Notes: a model not told the origin generated them from the letters alone. DNA of 64,000 bases from Doryteuthis pealeii (GCA_023376005.1 CM042163.1:2049735-2113734); one strand, 5' to 3'. Shown: positions 22,822-33,902, counted from the first letter of the stretch. Program-made: numbers and translations.

Positions 22822-22883
22822 GCATTATAGTCTATTTCAGGGAGCTTAGACAAATAGTCTAACTCTCCCGACTCATCAGATGC
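22822..22883 (-). ncRNA. Hammerhead ribozyme motif
   Basis: Minus strand: CTGATGA is the complement of 22873-22879. Stem II has GGGAG/CTCCC plus a distal TTAGAC/GTCTAA helix. GAA precedes stem III (ATA/TAT, A15.1-U16.1 kept) and H17 is A. Stem I pairs GCAT with ATGC (22880-22883 with 22822-22825). The stem II base next to the core is imperfect (GTC opposite T). It lies 150 bp from an (AT)n tract. Confidence 0.65.
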
Positions 22884-23239
22884 GAATGATGAAATTTTTT
22901 ATTACTTTAAAGGCATTTGAAAACAGATTTTTATTTTTTATATTTTTTTTAATTTTTTAGAATTTTATAGTCCTGTGATATGAATTCCAAATGAAATTCT
23001 TGATGTTGCAAAAAAAGTAAAAAAAAAAAATTATGTTGTAGTTTCACTTCCGCCACAAAAAACTCGGTCAGCAAAAAATGTATCTCTTAACTGTATCCAT
23101 TATTTTTGACAGACCAGAAAAAAGAAAGACATATTCAAAGTTTATCACCAGGCGAAATTCCCTATTCAACTAATTTGAAAAAAGCAACGGAAATTAGGAA
23201 GGATTTTTTAATTTAGTAATAAAATTATTTAAAATCTCT

Positions 23240-23314
23240 CTCTCTCTTCTCTCTCTCTCTCTCTCTCTTCTCTCTCCTCTCTCTCACACTCTTCTCTCTC
23301 TCTCTCTCTCCTAT

Positions 23315-23357
<43 letters not shown>

Positions 23358-23460
23358 TGGAATAAAAATATATATAATGAATCTTTAAATTGTATAATAA
23401 AGCGTCTGAACGTCTAGATCACAATCTAGACGTCTAGACTTCATCCAGTGCAGAAGCCCC
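23240..23460. repeat. CT and AT microsatellites plus a short palindrome
   Basis: CT-rich 23240-23310 passes into (AT)n to 23356. Bases 23408-23436 contain a palindrome (CGTCTAGATCACAATCTAGACG in two halves). Nothing was recognised at 22900-23230 or 23460-23600. Confidence 0.8.
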
Positions 23461-23609
23461 ACAACCTAGCTTCGTGCAATTTTTTTTATTGTTTCCTAAA
23501 CAGTAAATTCATCTCATGAGCAAGATTTGAATACGTGGGATAGATTAAAAATAATACGACAACGCAGCATCGCAATATATCAAAAGAGGAGATTCTTTCT
23601 TTCTTTCTT

Positions 23610-23995
23610 TGATTTTACGGCATATCAACGCGTGTTGGGCTATTTTATTCCATAGACGATTTGTTCCTTTCATTCTTTACGGGTATTGAAAATTATTTTT
23701 TTGAACTCAATTTTTTGAACACATTTTAAAAAATTTTTCTATTTAATCCAACGATGTGACTCTAACAGGTACTTCACTCTGAGTCTGGGTGGACCTGGGA
23801 GTAATAGCGACGAAGAAGCACTACACACTTTTAGGCTCCAGAATTGGATCTTCACCATTATTGGAGATTCAACTAATGTAAAAATCGCTGGAATAAATGT
23901 ATTGAATGGGGGTTGCCACAAGAGCAGTACATATAGGCGCTAGGGCTTGACGTGACCAGCCGATTGATCGGAGGGTGTCTCTCCGACCACTTGTA
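23610..23995 (-). repeat. Repeat A, truncated copy
   Basis: The minus-strand copy runs from the 3' motif (GATTTTACGGCATATCAAC on plus) to the ATCGGAGGGTGTCTCTCCGAC segment. Confidence 0.75.
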
Positions 23996-24076
23996 GGACT
24001 ATTTTGAAGAAAACGAATGTTTAATATATTGTTAATTTCTGTCTTGGTAAATAGAGCTTCAGTTTGGCTACTTTTT

Positions 24077-24155
24077 GAACACACCTCGTGTATGAACACA
24101 CCTTGTGTATATGGGAACACACCTTGTGTGTATATAAACACACTTTGTGTGTAGA
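24077..24155 (+). repeat. ACACACCTTGTGTAT minisatellite
   Basis: About four imperfect units of roughly 20 bp, each with a small self-complementary core (ACACA.CTT.GTGT). 24160-24440 shows no clear feature. Confidence 0.8.
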
Positions 24156-24560
24156 TGTGTTCGCTGCCTAAAAAATGTTTAGCTTATAACTGCCAAAAAT
24201 CTTCGCGTAAAGACGAATATTTCTCTTCGGAGCTTAATGTCACGCACATACCCGGTGCATTATTGGCAAACTGATTTCAGTCTTTTTTTTTTTTTTTTGG
24301 TGTCTGCTTTTTTTTCGCAACAGATATTTGTCAAAAGTGTATACATAGGCTCCCCCACTACTGGAAATGGAATTTTATGGTGGCCGCTAATTACCCAAAT
24401 ATAGCATAGATCTCTTTAACTGATAGAGCACTCCTAGCGGCCCTACATGTTTATATAAGTAAATTCCATTTCTTAAAAGTCGGTTGTGGAGATGGCGCGG
24501 AGATAAGAACTCTGACTGATGATAAATCGGTGGAGTTTAGAAGCAGTCTGCATTGTCTAG

Positions 24561-24604
24561 CCGCACTGATGAACCGTGAAACGGTGAAACAGGACTGTTT
24601 GCGG
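24561..24604 (+). ncRNA. Hammerhead ribozyme, complete and compact
   Basis: All elements are present in 44 nt. Stem I: CCGCA (24561-24565) pairs with TGCGG (24600-24604), 5 bp. Core CTGATGA is at 24566-24572. Stem II: ACCG/CGGT (24573-24576, 24582-24585) around TGAAA. GAA is at 24586-24588. Stem III: ACAG/CTGT (24589-24592, 24595-24598) around GA. H17 is T24599. No mismatches in any stem. (AT)n begins eight bases downstream (24611). This is type I topology (stem I open). Confidence 0.85.
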
Positions 24605-24689
24605 ATGACAATATATATATATATATATATATGTAAAAATGGAAAAGGAATTGAATCCGACAATATGAGGAAAAATGAGTAAAGAAAAG

Positions 24690-24900
24690 AAAAGTAAATG
24701 GATAAAATGAATTTAATCGATCACTTACACATGTGTTTCGGTCAATTTATGTGTGTGAAAATATTTCGCACACATGATGAAGGTCGATTCTTGTATGTGT
24801 GCGAACTATTTTCACACACATAGACTGACCGAAACACATGTGTAAGTGATCGATTAAATTCATTTTATCCATTTACTTTTCTTTTCTTTACTCATTTTTC

Positions 24901-24905
<5 letters not shown>
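24690..24905. repeat. Palindromic repeat with degenerate hammerhead
   Basis: The left arm (about 24690-24775) and right arm (24795-24905) are reverse complements sharing GATCACTTACACATGTG / CACATGTGTAAGTGATC. The plus strand has ATGATGA-AGGTC...GACC-GAAACACATGTGTA, the layout of the 60625-60776 hammerhead but with C3 replaced by A, so it is probably inactive. (AT)n flanks it on both sides. Confidence 0.75.
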
Positions 24906-24951
<46 letters not shown>

Positions 24952-24955
<4 letters not shown>

Positions 24956-25022
24956 CTTCTGGGTGCAAGTAATTAAGTTTTAATGTAATAAAATATATCA
25001 AATTAGAAAGGCTCATGAAACT
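24952..25022 (-). mobile_element. Helitron 3'-end fragment
   Basis: The plus-strand sequence GCACCTTCTGGGTGCAAG... matches the hairpin end of the elements at 1758 and 63551. The terminal CTAG is replaced by the preceding (AT)n tract. Confidence 0.65.
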
Positions 25023-25023
25023 A

Positions 25024-25079
<56 letters not shown>

Positions 25080-25084
<5 letters not shown>

Positions 25085-25297
25085 GGAAGAAAAAACTCAA
25101 CACCGTAATTCCATAATAAATTTATTTCGACCAAAATTGGGGCCTATATAAATCTAAGTTGATTTAATATAGCTCCCCAAAATTCAGTCTCATCAGATGG
25201 AAGATCAATACTTCCATCTGATGAGACTGAATTTTGGGGAGCTATATTAAATCAACTTAGACTTATAAGGCCCCAATTTTGGTCGAAATAATTTACC
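25080..25297. repeat. Head-to-head palindrome of hammerhead repeats
   Basis: 25086-25202 and 25212-25297 are reverse complements around a 9-bp centre. The left arm holds a complete ribozyme on the minus strand. The right arm has CTGATGA (25218-25224) and the stem II halves but lost the 3' strand of stem I, where a SINE joins it. A further partial copy is at 58695-58775. Confidence 0.8.
25109..25202 (-). ncRNA. Hammerhead ribozyme with long stem II
   Basis: Minus strand: stem I TTCCAT/ATGGAA (25197-25202 with 25109-25114), 6 bp with no mismatch. CTGATGA is the complement of 25190-25196. Stem II is an extended helix starting GAC.../...GTC with one mismatch and one bulge, then a further AT-rich helix. 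GAA is the complement of 25126-25128. Stem III is the palindrome ATAAATTTAT with A15.1-U16.1. H17 is U. All invariant core bases are present. Confidence 0.8.
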
Positions 25298-25500
25298 TAT
25301 AGCTCTGCTGATGAGGCTAATAGGCCGAAATGTACATTGATTTTTCTCTCGATTTGTTTAGCCTTACTTTTGAATAGGTATTCCCGCCTAATTAATTAAT
25401 TATTAATTAATTAACTTTCAAAATTAGGTACGACTTCAATTAAGCACATATTCTCCCAAAAATTGTCGGCTAAAAAAGCCATATCAAAACACATCGTTTG
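25298..25500 (+). mobile_element. SINE-hammerhead family, 5'-truncated copy
   Basis: It begins inside the ribozyme (CTCTG-CTGATGA-GGC-TAATA-GGCC-GAAA-TGTACAT, 25303-25338), having lost one stem II base and the 3' strand of stem I. It continues with the TTTGTTTAGCC tail to the CCAAAAATTGTCGGC end. The tRNA-like head is absent. Confidence 0.75.
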
Positions 25501-25520
25501 TGTATTTACTTCTATATATA

Positions 25521-25567
<47 letters not shown>

Positions 25568-25591
25568 GAGCAGGCTAGAACTCAATTTCTT

Positions 25592-25765
25592 AAGCGAAGT
25601 TTAACAGGTTTGAATTCAGGGATTTCCTTTTCTAACCAAGGCTAAAGAGCCCAATCTGCTTTACTATTTACCCATAGCTGGGGTGGGTGGAATAGTTGGA
25701 TGGATACCCTTTCCCAAGGAATTAGCGCTATGTGAAATGCAAAAAGCCTCGTCCAGAATTTTTAA
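25592..25765 (+). repeat. Repeat D (TTACCCATAGCTGG family)
   Basis: Shares TTTCTTAA.CG.AGTT, AACCAAGG.TAAAGAGCCCA and ACTATTTACCCATAGCTGG with 28738-28980, 35457-35640 and 61501-61600. Copies range from 100 to 240 bp. No terminal structure was seen. A (GA)n run follows at 26011-26070. Confidence 0.75.
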
Positions 25766-26008
25766 CTCGGTTCGACGTGTCCATTTCCTACGACTCTAAC
25801 CATTGCATCACGCGCCTCCACACATCTATATATGCGTGTGTGATATTTCGGTTGTATATTACAAGAAGAAAACATTACGTGTGTGTTGGCTTGGTTCGTA
25901 CCTTATTGAATAAAGATATTGATTTTTAGATACATCAAAGTAAACTTGTTATCGATCAATCAATCAATCTACAAATTTCCAGGCATAACTTCCGTATAAA
26001 TATATCAG

Positions 26009-26071
<63 letters not shown>

Positions 26072-26242
26072 ATATACGGAAAGAAAAAAATTTGCGCAAC
26101 GTGTTTGTAATCTTGCTTCAATCCTGATAGAATCAAAATGCAAACATGACGTATCAGAAATATCACAACAGTTCCGTTTTTGTATCATTTGCAAAAACCT
26201 GAAACACGAATAATTCCCGGTGCAAGAAAGCATAAAATTTTG

Positions 26243-26900
26243 GGTAATAAAGAACTATTTGCTCGTAAATCCCTGCCATAAAATAAACTGAACCCCCATT
26301 TTATGTCCGTGTTTTTGCAATAAATGTTTTATTTTTCTTGCACCCGTTATGTTACAATACTAAATATATTTTCTTTTATTTATTTTAATATTCACTTCAA
26401 TGTGTATATTCTAAAAGCTTTTATTTTGTGAGAATGTTTAGTTTTAAAGTGGGGGTTCGTTTTTACACTTCAACTTTTTACTCGTAAATTCCTACCATAA
26501 AATACCCAAGCCTAATTTTAAGGTAGGAATTTACGAGTAAAAAGTTGAATATTACTTTTTGTTGTTGTTATTTCTTTTCTTTATTGGCTTTGATACTCTA
26601 AAATAAAAACGTCAGATTTTAATCATCGTCGACGAAAAAACAAAATTACGGTCATAAAAGAAGGATCCAATTTATGGCTAAATTGTAAAACGAGCCCCCA
26701 CTTTAAAACTAGACATTCTCACAAAATAAAAACTTTTAGAATATGCACATTGAAATAATATTAAAATAAATAAATAAAATATATTTTTATTATAACATAA
26801 TGGGTGCAAGAAAAATAAAACATTTAATACAAAAACACGGACATAAAATGGGGGTTCAGTTTATTTTCTGGTAGGAATTTACGAGCAAATAGTCCTTTAT
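26243..26900. mobile_element. Foldback (long-TIR) transposon, copy 1
   Basis: Terminal inverted repeats of about 200 bp begin GGTAATAAAG.ACTATTTGC on the left. The right end lacks the last few bases. A second, internal inverted pair (ACTTTTTACTCGTAAATTCC and its complement) lies in the centre. It is homologous to 58989-59641. No transposase is encoded. Confidence 0.85.
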
Positions 26901-26904
26901 ATAA

Positions 26905-27480
26905 ATAGGCGGTTGCTTAAGATCTTAGTGTCCTGGGAAGATGTTATACTGCATCTAATGGTGAGGTTCCAATTCTGAAACTCTGTGGAAGACCCCTTTA
27001 TCGCCATTACTCGCAAGTTCATTCTGACCCGGAGTGGTAGTACATGTTAGGGTATCATCTATGGGTTAAATAGATAAAAATGTTTTTTTTTTGTAAAATG
27101 TTTAAAAAATGCGTTTGAAAAAAGAATTGAATAGCCAACAAAAACGAATAAAACAAAAACGTCGTCAGCATAAAATAACCCAACAAGGGTTGACATACTA
27201 GAAAATCCAACCAACCAAACCAGCTTATGGGACCAGTAAACACACACACACACACACACACACCACACACACACACACAGACTCCCTCTCTCTCTCTTTA
27301 CCCCCCTCTCTCATTTTAAAATGTTAAAAAAAATTGAGCTTGAAAAAAGATTGAATACCTAGAAAGAATGAATAAAACAGAATGTCTTCGGGATAAAAAA
27401 ACCCAAAAAACAAAAAAAAAACAAAAAAAAAAACCCCAAAAAAACAACATACCATAAAATCCAATCAGCCAACCAACCAA
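26905..27480 (+). repeat. Repeat A, two 3' fragments
   Basis: 26905-27215 and about 27310-27480 both end in the repeat A 3' motif with CCAAC repeats. A (CA)n tract lies between them at 27239-27280. A (TAAA)n tract follows at 27595-27720. Confidence 0.75.
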
Positions 27481-28099
27481 GCAACCTATTATCATGATCT
27501 TGTGCCAGACTTTACAAAACTTCGTATCTTCCTAATTAAAAGAAAAACAATAAAAATGGTTAAAGGGTTTGGTAATTGCTATGAATCAGAAAATAAAAAA
27601 TAAAAAAATAAAAAAATAAAATAAATAAAAATAAAAATAAATAAAAATAAATAAAAATAAAAATAAATAAAAATAAAAATAAAAATAATAAATAAATAAA
27701 TAAATAAATAGAAATTTAAAAAAATATTCAATTACTTAAATATCTTAAAGTATACATGGAAAAAAGAATTTCTTCGATTGCAAAGAAACAACCTTCCCAA
27801 ATTAATTAATTTAATTACATCTTCCGTAATTGGATTTTTTTAAAAAAGATTCGTTTCTTTTTCCTTTTCTTTAGAAAAGCTTCGAGCTGACAAGAATTCA
27901 AAGATATCAACTACATCGATCAAATTTTAAACTGTAAAATTCACTATTTCGTAAGTATAAGAAGTATTCAAGAGCTGGTCTCCTAAAAAAATAGCGGTCA
28001 GTCTATATCATGTTTTTTTATGAACATTTCTTTATTTGGAATACCAGGGTCATCTCCTGATAAAGGTTATGTTGGCCAGAGAACTGTTCAGCACCATAT

Positions 28100-28406
28100 G
28101 TATATTATTTGTGACCTTGTGGATATACCACAGTATGATAATTTGATTCTTATAACGTTTGATATGTTCACTTAAGAGCTATTGCTAAATAGTTCAATAT
28201 GTAAAATGTATAATACTCTTTATTTAATTCTCTCCCACTCGTTTTTCTTTCTTTCCTTCTTTTCGTCTTTTCTTTATGTTTGATTGAAACAGGTTAGCGT
28301 TATCGCTTCTGCGCGCTCACCCCTCTCACTATATTTCCTCTACTCTTTCTTTCTTTCTTTCTTTCTTTCTTATATCCTTTTATAAGTAGCATGTACTTTT
28401 TCTTCC

Positions 28407-28444
<38 letters not shown>

Positions 28445-28520
28445 AATAAGCACGGAATAGACCATTATTCAGAGAGGTGACGACAGTCATAAGAAATAAA
28501 AATTCGGCGCATAAGCAACA
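28100..28520 (+). repeat. Repeat E, copy 1
   Basis: A direct repeat of 53630-54004: shared GGATATACCACAGTATGATA-type start, GCGCGCTCACCCC and GGTGACGACA.TCA.AAGAAA. It contains (CTTT)n runs at 28345-28370 and 28405-28444. Upstream, 28055-28100 resembles a hammerhead with a mutated core (CTGATAA). Confidence 0.75.
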
Positions 28521-28737
28521 CCAGATAATCAGGATTCACATTTTTGAAATTCATTGTGGACAATTTGGACGGTCTCGTTTTTAACCAGAAGGCGTTGCAA
28601 TATGATAACGGTCGTAAAATTAAGGAACAAGAGTATTATTAATATAGATTCAAATATCACCAGGACGATTGTATTAGCGAGATAATATTCTCATTTCATA
28701 AAATAGACATATCCAAATTATTCAGTATATATATTTA

Positions 28738-28985
28738 CCCAACCCCTCCGCACGAGCAGGATGCGACACAAGGTCAATTTCTTAAACGGAGTTCAACAAG
28801 TTTGAATTCAGAGTTTTCCTTCTATACCGGTTGCCTAACCAAGGTTAAAGAGCCCAGTCTGCCCTACTATTTACCCATAGCTGGAGGGAGAGTAGGATTC
28901 ATACATTTTCCAAGGGTATTAGAGCTAAGTGAAATGCAATTAGCACGTCCAGGACCCCGTAAAAATATTCCCACTAATATATTTT
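28738..28985 (+). repeat. Repeat D, longest copy
   Basis: The most complete member of the family at 25592, beginning CCCAACCCCTCCGCACGAGC. 28990-29390 is AT-rich without recognised features. Confidence 0.75.
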
Positions 28986-29389
28986 AGGAAAAAAATATTT
29001 AAGATATATTTACATTAAAAGGTAAGTAATTATGGAAATTTTAGTGAAAATCGGACCATTAATTGATTTTTCATAAAATTTAAAAAAAAAGCCTCTAGTC
29101 ATAACTTGTTTTTAGCTACGTAAAATTTCAATTGATTTAACGGTGCAAAAATGTAAACATTGTTTTTCGTTCATAATTTTCATTATTTCCGTTGGCTGAA
29201 AAAAAAAAAATATCAAGAGTTTTTTTAAAGGTTTCTTCTTTCGAATGGACAACGAATTTCAAGATAATATTTACCTTTATGCAAGTTTCATTGTTAAATA
29301 TAGGGGGGGGGGTAAATTTCACAGGGAAAATTGGTCGTAGCTAATATACGCAATATATAGAGCATAGTATGAGAAGTAAATAAACAAAC

Positions 29390-29520
29390 AATGTGTTTTG
29401 ATATGGCTATTTTAGCCGACAATTTTTGGGAGAATATGTGCTTAATTAATTGATTAATAATTAATTAATTTTCAAAATTAGGTACGACTTCAATTAAGCA
29501 CATACTCTCCCAAAAAAGAA
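29390..29520. repeat. SINE-hammerhead tail, palindromic fragment
   Basis: Only the 3' tail of the SINE-hammerhead family is present, with its terminal motif (GAATATGTGCTTAATT) inverted at the left and forward at the right. No ribozyme is included. Confidence 0.7.
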
Positions 29521-29570
29521 CATAGTATACAACACATGTTACACAAATAGAATTAAAACATTCAATATTT

Positions 29571-30112
29571 GTCCCCCAATGGGGCCACCTGTTGGCCGTG
29601 GGTGGCGACCCGTGATGCTTAAGGATAGAGCCCAGGTGGATGAGCAGTTCATGACCTGCAATACTCCACTTGGCCTTATCTTGGGCTAGACGGTCGGTCG
29701 GAGAGGCCCCCTCCGATCAATCGGCTGGTCACGTCAAGCCCTAGCACCTATATGATTTTCCCAACCCTATTGCCCTTATGGCAAGCCCCAACCCCTTTTT
29801 ATCATATGGGTGCTAGAAGGCGGTGGCTGCGGGTCTACATGTCCTGGGAATGGCGTTAAACTCTATCTGATGGTGAGGTTCCAGTTCTGGAGGTTTGGGG
29901 AATGTGGAACACCCGTTCACCATTGCTCCCTGGTCCACTCTGACTCGGAGTGGTAGTACCTGTTAGGGCCCCATCTATGGGTTAAATAGAAAAATGTATT
30001 TATAAAAAAATTGTATTATCCATTAAGAATTGATTTATTTCAAAACTTTATCGGCATTAAATGACCCACTGAGGTTGATATGCCGTAAAACAAAACAAAC
30101 CAAACCAAATCA
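29571..30112 (+). repeat. Repeat A, near full length
   Basis: Closely matches 4500-5045 and 43080-43600. The 5' 60 bp is missing, and single-base indels break the frame that is open in those copies. 30113-30815 holds poly-A, CT-rich and AAAC low-complexity sequence. Confidence 0.85.
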
Positions 30113-30814
30113 ATATTTGTGCAAAGATAAAACTCAAAGAGATGTGCCTACCTAAGAACGAATGTTATGTTTAACCCAAAGTGATGGCGGTTTTTTTTTG
30201 TCGTAAACAAATTTTTTTTTATTATATAAAATAAAAACGAAAAGGTTTTTGTGTCTTTTATTCTCTCGGCTGCACGACTTTCAGATCTTAACAAAAAAAA
30301 AAAAAAAAAAAAAAGAAAAAAAAGAAAAAAAGAAAGAAATACATTGAGATGACATTTTCTAAATTTGCATAAACCCTAAACAGACCTGAGAGGCGCGGAA
30401 TAAAAATTGCACACAGCTATCTCTCAAATATCTCTCACTCTCCTCTCTCTCTCCCCTCTCTCCCCTCTCTCCCTTCTCTCCCCTTCTCTCTACGCCCTCT
30501 CTCTCTCTTTTATTTCTATTTTTTCTCTCTCAAATAGTTCTTCTACAAAATGAAGAGTGCAGAATTATCTCCGCTAAAAAAAGTAGGTCAAAAGCGACAG
30601 TCCTAAAAAATAAAAATAAAACAAACAAAAAAAAAACAAACAAACAAAACAAACAAACAAACAAAACTTGTGACATTTGTCTACAAGATGCATTTGTATA
30701 TGAAACCTGCCATTTACGTTTCAAGGTTTAAATTTAAAACTACCAGAAAGTTGGAAATAACTCAAAGATGCCGAATTTTGACAAAAATAACATTATCTTC
30801 TACTTTCATTTCTT

Positions 30815-31945
30815 TGGTTGGTTGGATTTTATGGCATGTCAACCGTTGTTGGGTTATTTTATGCAGAATAAATTTTGTTTTATTTATTCTTGGTTGGTTG
30901 GATTTTATGGCATGTCAACCGTTGTTGGGTTATTTTATGCAGAATAAATTTTGTTTTATTTATTCTTGGTTGGTTGGATTTATGGCATGTCAACCGTTGT
31001 TGGTTATTTTATGCAGAATAAATTTTGTTTTATTTATTCTTGGTTGGTTGGATTTTATGGCATGTCAACCCTTGTTGGGTTATTTTATGCAGAAGAAATT
31101 TTGTTTTATTCATTCTTGGTTGGTTGGATTTTATGGCATGTCAACCCTTGTTGGGTTATTTTATGTAGAAGAAATTTTGTTTTATTCATTCTTGGTTGGT
31201 TGGGTGATTTTATGGCATGTCAACCCTTGTGGGTTATTTTATGTAGAAGAAATTTTGTTTATTCATTCTTGGTTGGTTGGTTGGATTTTATGGCATGTCA
31301 ACCCTTGTTGGATTATTTTATGCAGAAGAAATCTTGTTTTATTCATTCATGGTTGGTTGGTTGTATTTTATGGCATGTCAACCCTTGTTGGGTTATTTTA
31401 TGTAGAAGAAATTTTGTTTTATTTATTCTTGGTTGGTTGGATTTTATGGCATGTCAACCCTTGTTGGATCATTTTATGCAGAAGAAATCTTGTTTTATTC
31501 ATTCATGGTTGGTTGGTTGTATTTTATGGCATGTCAACCCTTGTTGGGTTATTTTATGTAGAAGAAATTTTGTTTTATTTATTCTTGGTTGGTTGGATTT
31601 TATGGCATGTCAACCCTTGTTGGGTTATTTTATGCAGAAGAAATTTTGTTTTATTCATTCTTGGTTGGTTGGTTGGATTTTATGGCATGTCAACCCTTGT
31701 TGGGTTATTTTATGCAAAAGAAATTTTGTTTTATTCATTCTTGGTTGGATTTTATGGCATGTCAACCCTTGTTAGGTTATTTTATGCAGAAGAAATGTTG
31801 TTTTATTCATTCTTGGTTGGTTGGTTGGTTGTATTTTATGGCATGTCAACCCTTGTTGGGTTATTTTATGCAGAAGATATTTTGTTTTATTCATTCTTGG
31901 TTGGTTGGTTGGATTTTATGGCATGTCAACCCTTGTTGGGGTTAT
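30815..31945 (-). repeat. Tandem array of the repeat A 3' end (about 15 units)
   Basis: Units of 74-81 bp each contain (TTGG)n, ATGGCATGTCAACC, TTGTTGGGTTATTTTATG and GAA.AAATTTTGTTTTAT. Unit length varies mainly by the number of TTGG steps. The unit is the terminal part of repeat A, amplified in tandem. Three overlapping plus-strand frames stay open through it, the longest 435 codons (30670-31977), but they have no family similarity. Confidence 0.95.
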
Positions 31946-31948
31946 TTT

Positions 31949-32325
31949 CTAACTCAGTCGGTAGAGCACCCGCCTAAGAATCGCAAGGTTCCTGGTTCGA
32001 TACTGGTCCCCTCCAAGTCAGCACATGAGTAGCACAGATTGGGTAATCTGATCTCTGATGTAAAATGAGGAGCTGACGGTAGTTGCGGTGCTCCACATCA
32101 GCAAAAACAATCTCCCAGGGCTAGCGCTATCAAAAAGGGGATAGACTCCCTTGTTGTCTGGCTGATACCAACAATAGGCCACTCCACCAAGTTTACTTAC
32201 TTTACTTCCTATGTTCCATAATTGTTGTTACATTAACTATTATGGGACACTGGTTTAGTGCTAGCGAAAAGGGGATAGACTCCCTCGCTGTCTGGCTGAT
32301 ACCGAGAATTGGCCACCGCCAACTT
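31949..32325 (+). mobile_element. SINE family 1, one copy plus a 3' fragment
   Basis: 31949-32208 has A box AACTCAGTCGG, B box GGTTCGATACT and the family body. 32245-32325 repeats only the 3' third (AAAAGGGGATAGACTCCCTC ... GATACCGA). The SINE joins the tandem array directly. Confidence 0.85.
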
Positions 32326-32493
32326 ATTTTATGCTGAAGGCATTTTGTTTTATCCCTTCTTGATGGGTACACAATTCTTAAAAAAATCTCAATTAAAAAA
32401 AATATTTTAAACTAATTTTTGTTCTATTTAACCGATAGATGGGACCCTAACGGATATTATATAAAAGGATTCGTTTCGAAATTTCACCAAAGG

Positions 32494-32727
32494 ATCATAT
32501 GACCTTTAGGCACCCCTTTTTGATCTCGATTAAGAAAGGACATGTTTTTCATTTACACCGTCAATATCCGGTTGTTTAAAAAGACGATTTTTAGATCATT
32601 TAAAAAAAATTATAAAACTAACCCCTAACCCTAACCTCTAGCAAACAACCGGATATTGACGGTGTAAATGAAAAACATGTCCTTTCTTAATCGAGATTAA
32701 AAAAAAGGTGTGCCTAAAGGTAATATC
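32494..32727. mobile_element. Foldback/MITE-like element with 80-bp arms
   Basis: The left arm 32494-32577 and right arm 32641-32727 are near-perfect inverted repeats (GATTAAGAAAGGACATG, ACACCGTCAATATCCGGTTG). The loop contains CCCCTAACCCTAACC, a short telomere-like run. Target duplications were not established. Confidence 0.75.
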
Positions 32728-32804
32728 GTCCGATTATGATACTAGTCCGAGTACGTCAGTGTAAAATAATGATAATTCTTAATTTAAAACAAAACAAAAC
32801 AATG

Positions 32805-33265
32805 CCTGTTCTGGGTGTGGCACTAAACTGCATCTGATGGTTATACCCCAAGAGCTGATGGGTGCTGAGTACTCCCTTCATTACCATTACTCCCAGGTCC
32901 ACTCTGACCCGCAGTGATAGTACTTGTTAGGGTCCCATCCATGGGTCAAATAGATCTGTTCAAAATCATTTGTATTCGAGCCGACCGTGTACAAAAAAAC
33001 TTTTCAAGGAATAAGTAGTACAGTTGGAGGAGTGGCCTATTGTCAGTTTCAACCGAAGAACGAGGGAGTCTGTCTCCTTTTCGCTAGCGCCAAACCAGGG
33101 AAATTGTTTTTTGTGATTGTTAGGTGGGTGCTCTACCAACTGAGCTAAAACAACTACGTAAAAAATGTAAATGTGAATTTACAATTAACGCGATTCCCTA
33201 ACTTATATGCGTAGAATAACCCCGGACGGGTTGAAATGCGATTAAAATCAATCATCCAATCAAGC
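32805..33265 (+). repeat. Repeat A fragment interrupted by a SINE
   Basis: Repeat A sequence at 32805-33015 and its 3' end near 33215-33265 flank a minus-strand SINE family 1 copy at 33017-33156. That SINE has an internal deletion joining body to promoter (GTGCTCTACCAACTGAGCTAAA). Confidence 0.7.
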
Positions 33266-33544
33266 AATGAATCAATCATCTATCTTTAAACGAACAAGCG
33301 ACACATTCGATTTCCAGGGACAGGTTACTGGCATTTACAGGAATTTGGTAAATCGAAAGAATTCTGTGATTCCAAAGTTTGGCACATCATTAAAATCGTT
33401 GATATCGAGAGACACAATCCAAGAATAAAGTTCTATTTCCGATTGACGGAATGCTGGGAAAAACAGAATCGTGTTTTCGTGTTTTTTCTGGTGTTTGGTG
33501 AAGATACCCATAAAATCTCCGCAGACCGGAAATGACGTCTTTAT

Positions 33545-33745
33545 TTTCTGGGAATTGGTTTTCCAGAAACAAAGTTCCGATTCATGTCGAAGAAGAAATA
33601 CAGAAGTGGATGGAATTTGTTCGTGTTTTATTGTTTGGGTTGCGAATAGTGGGGGTTTTAAAATCCAAGGAATGAAACACGTGTGATTCTTAATGGCTTT
33701 AAAACGAATCTTGTTTAAACTGGCTAATGTGGATATGACCTTTTT
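33545..33745 (+). repeat. Repeat F, copy 1
   Basis: Similar to 43750-43960: GAATTGGTTTT, TCCGATTCAT, GAAACACGTGTG and TGGCTTTAAAACGAATC in order. Nothing was recognised at 33270-33540. Confidence 0.7.
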
Positions 33746-33902
33746 ATTGTTTGTCTGAGAATAATTTTGAGTGCACATAGACAGGTCGAAATAGATAATA
33801 CAGTCGAAATGTGTTTTTTACGTATAGAATTGAATCTAAGCATTTATACCGGTTGACTTCCGAAATTGCTTACTGAAACGCTATTGGACCGGTTGTTAAC
33901 AC

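Noticed and set aside
28055..28100. Hammerhead at CTGATAAAGGTT
   Set aside because: G8 is changed to A and GAAA is replaced; only a remnant.
30670..31977. 435-codon frame that looks like a multi-pass membrane protein
   Set aside because: Hydrophobicity comes from T-rich tandem units of repeat A; units vary by 4-bp steps, which a real coding repeat would not tolerate.
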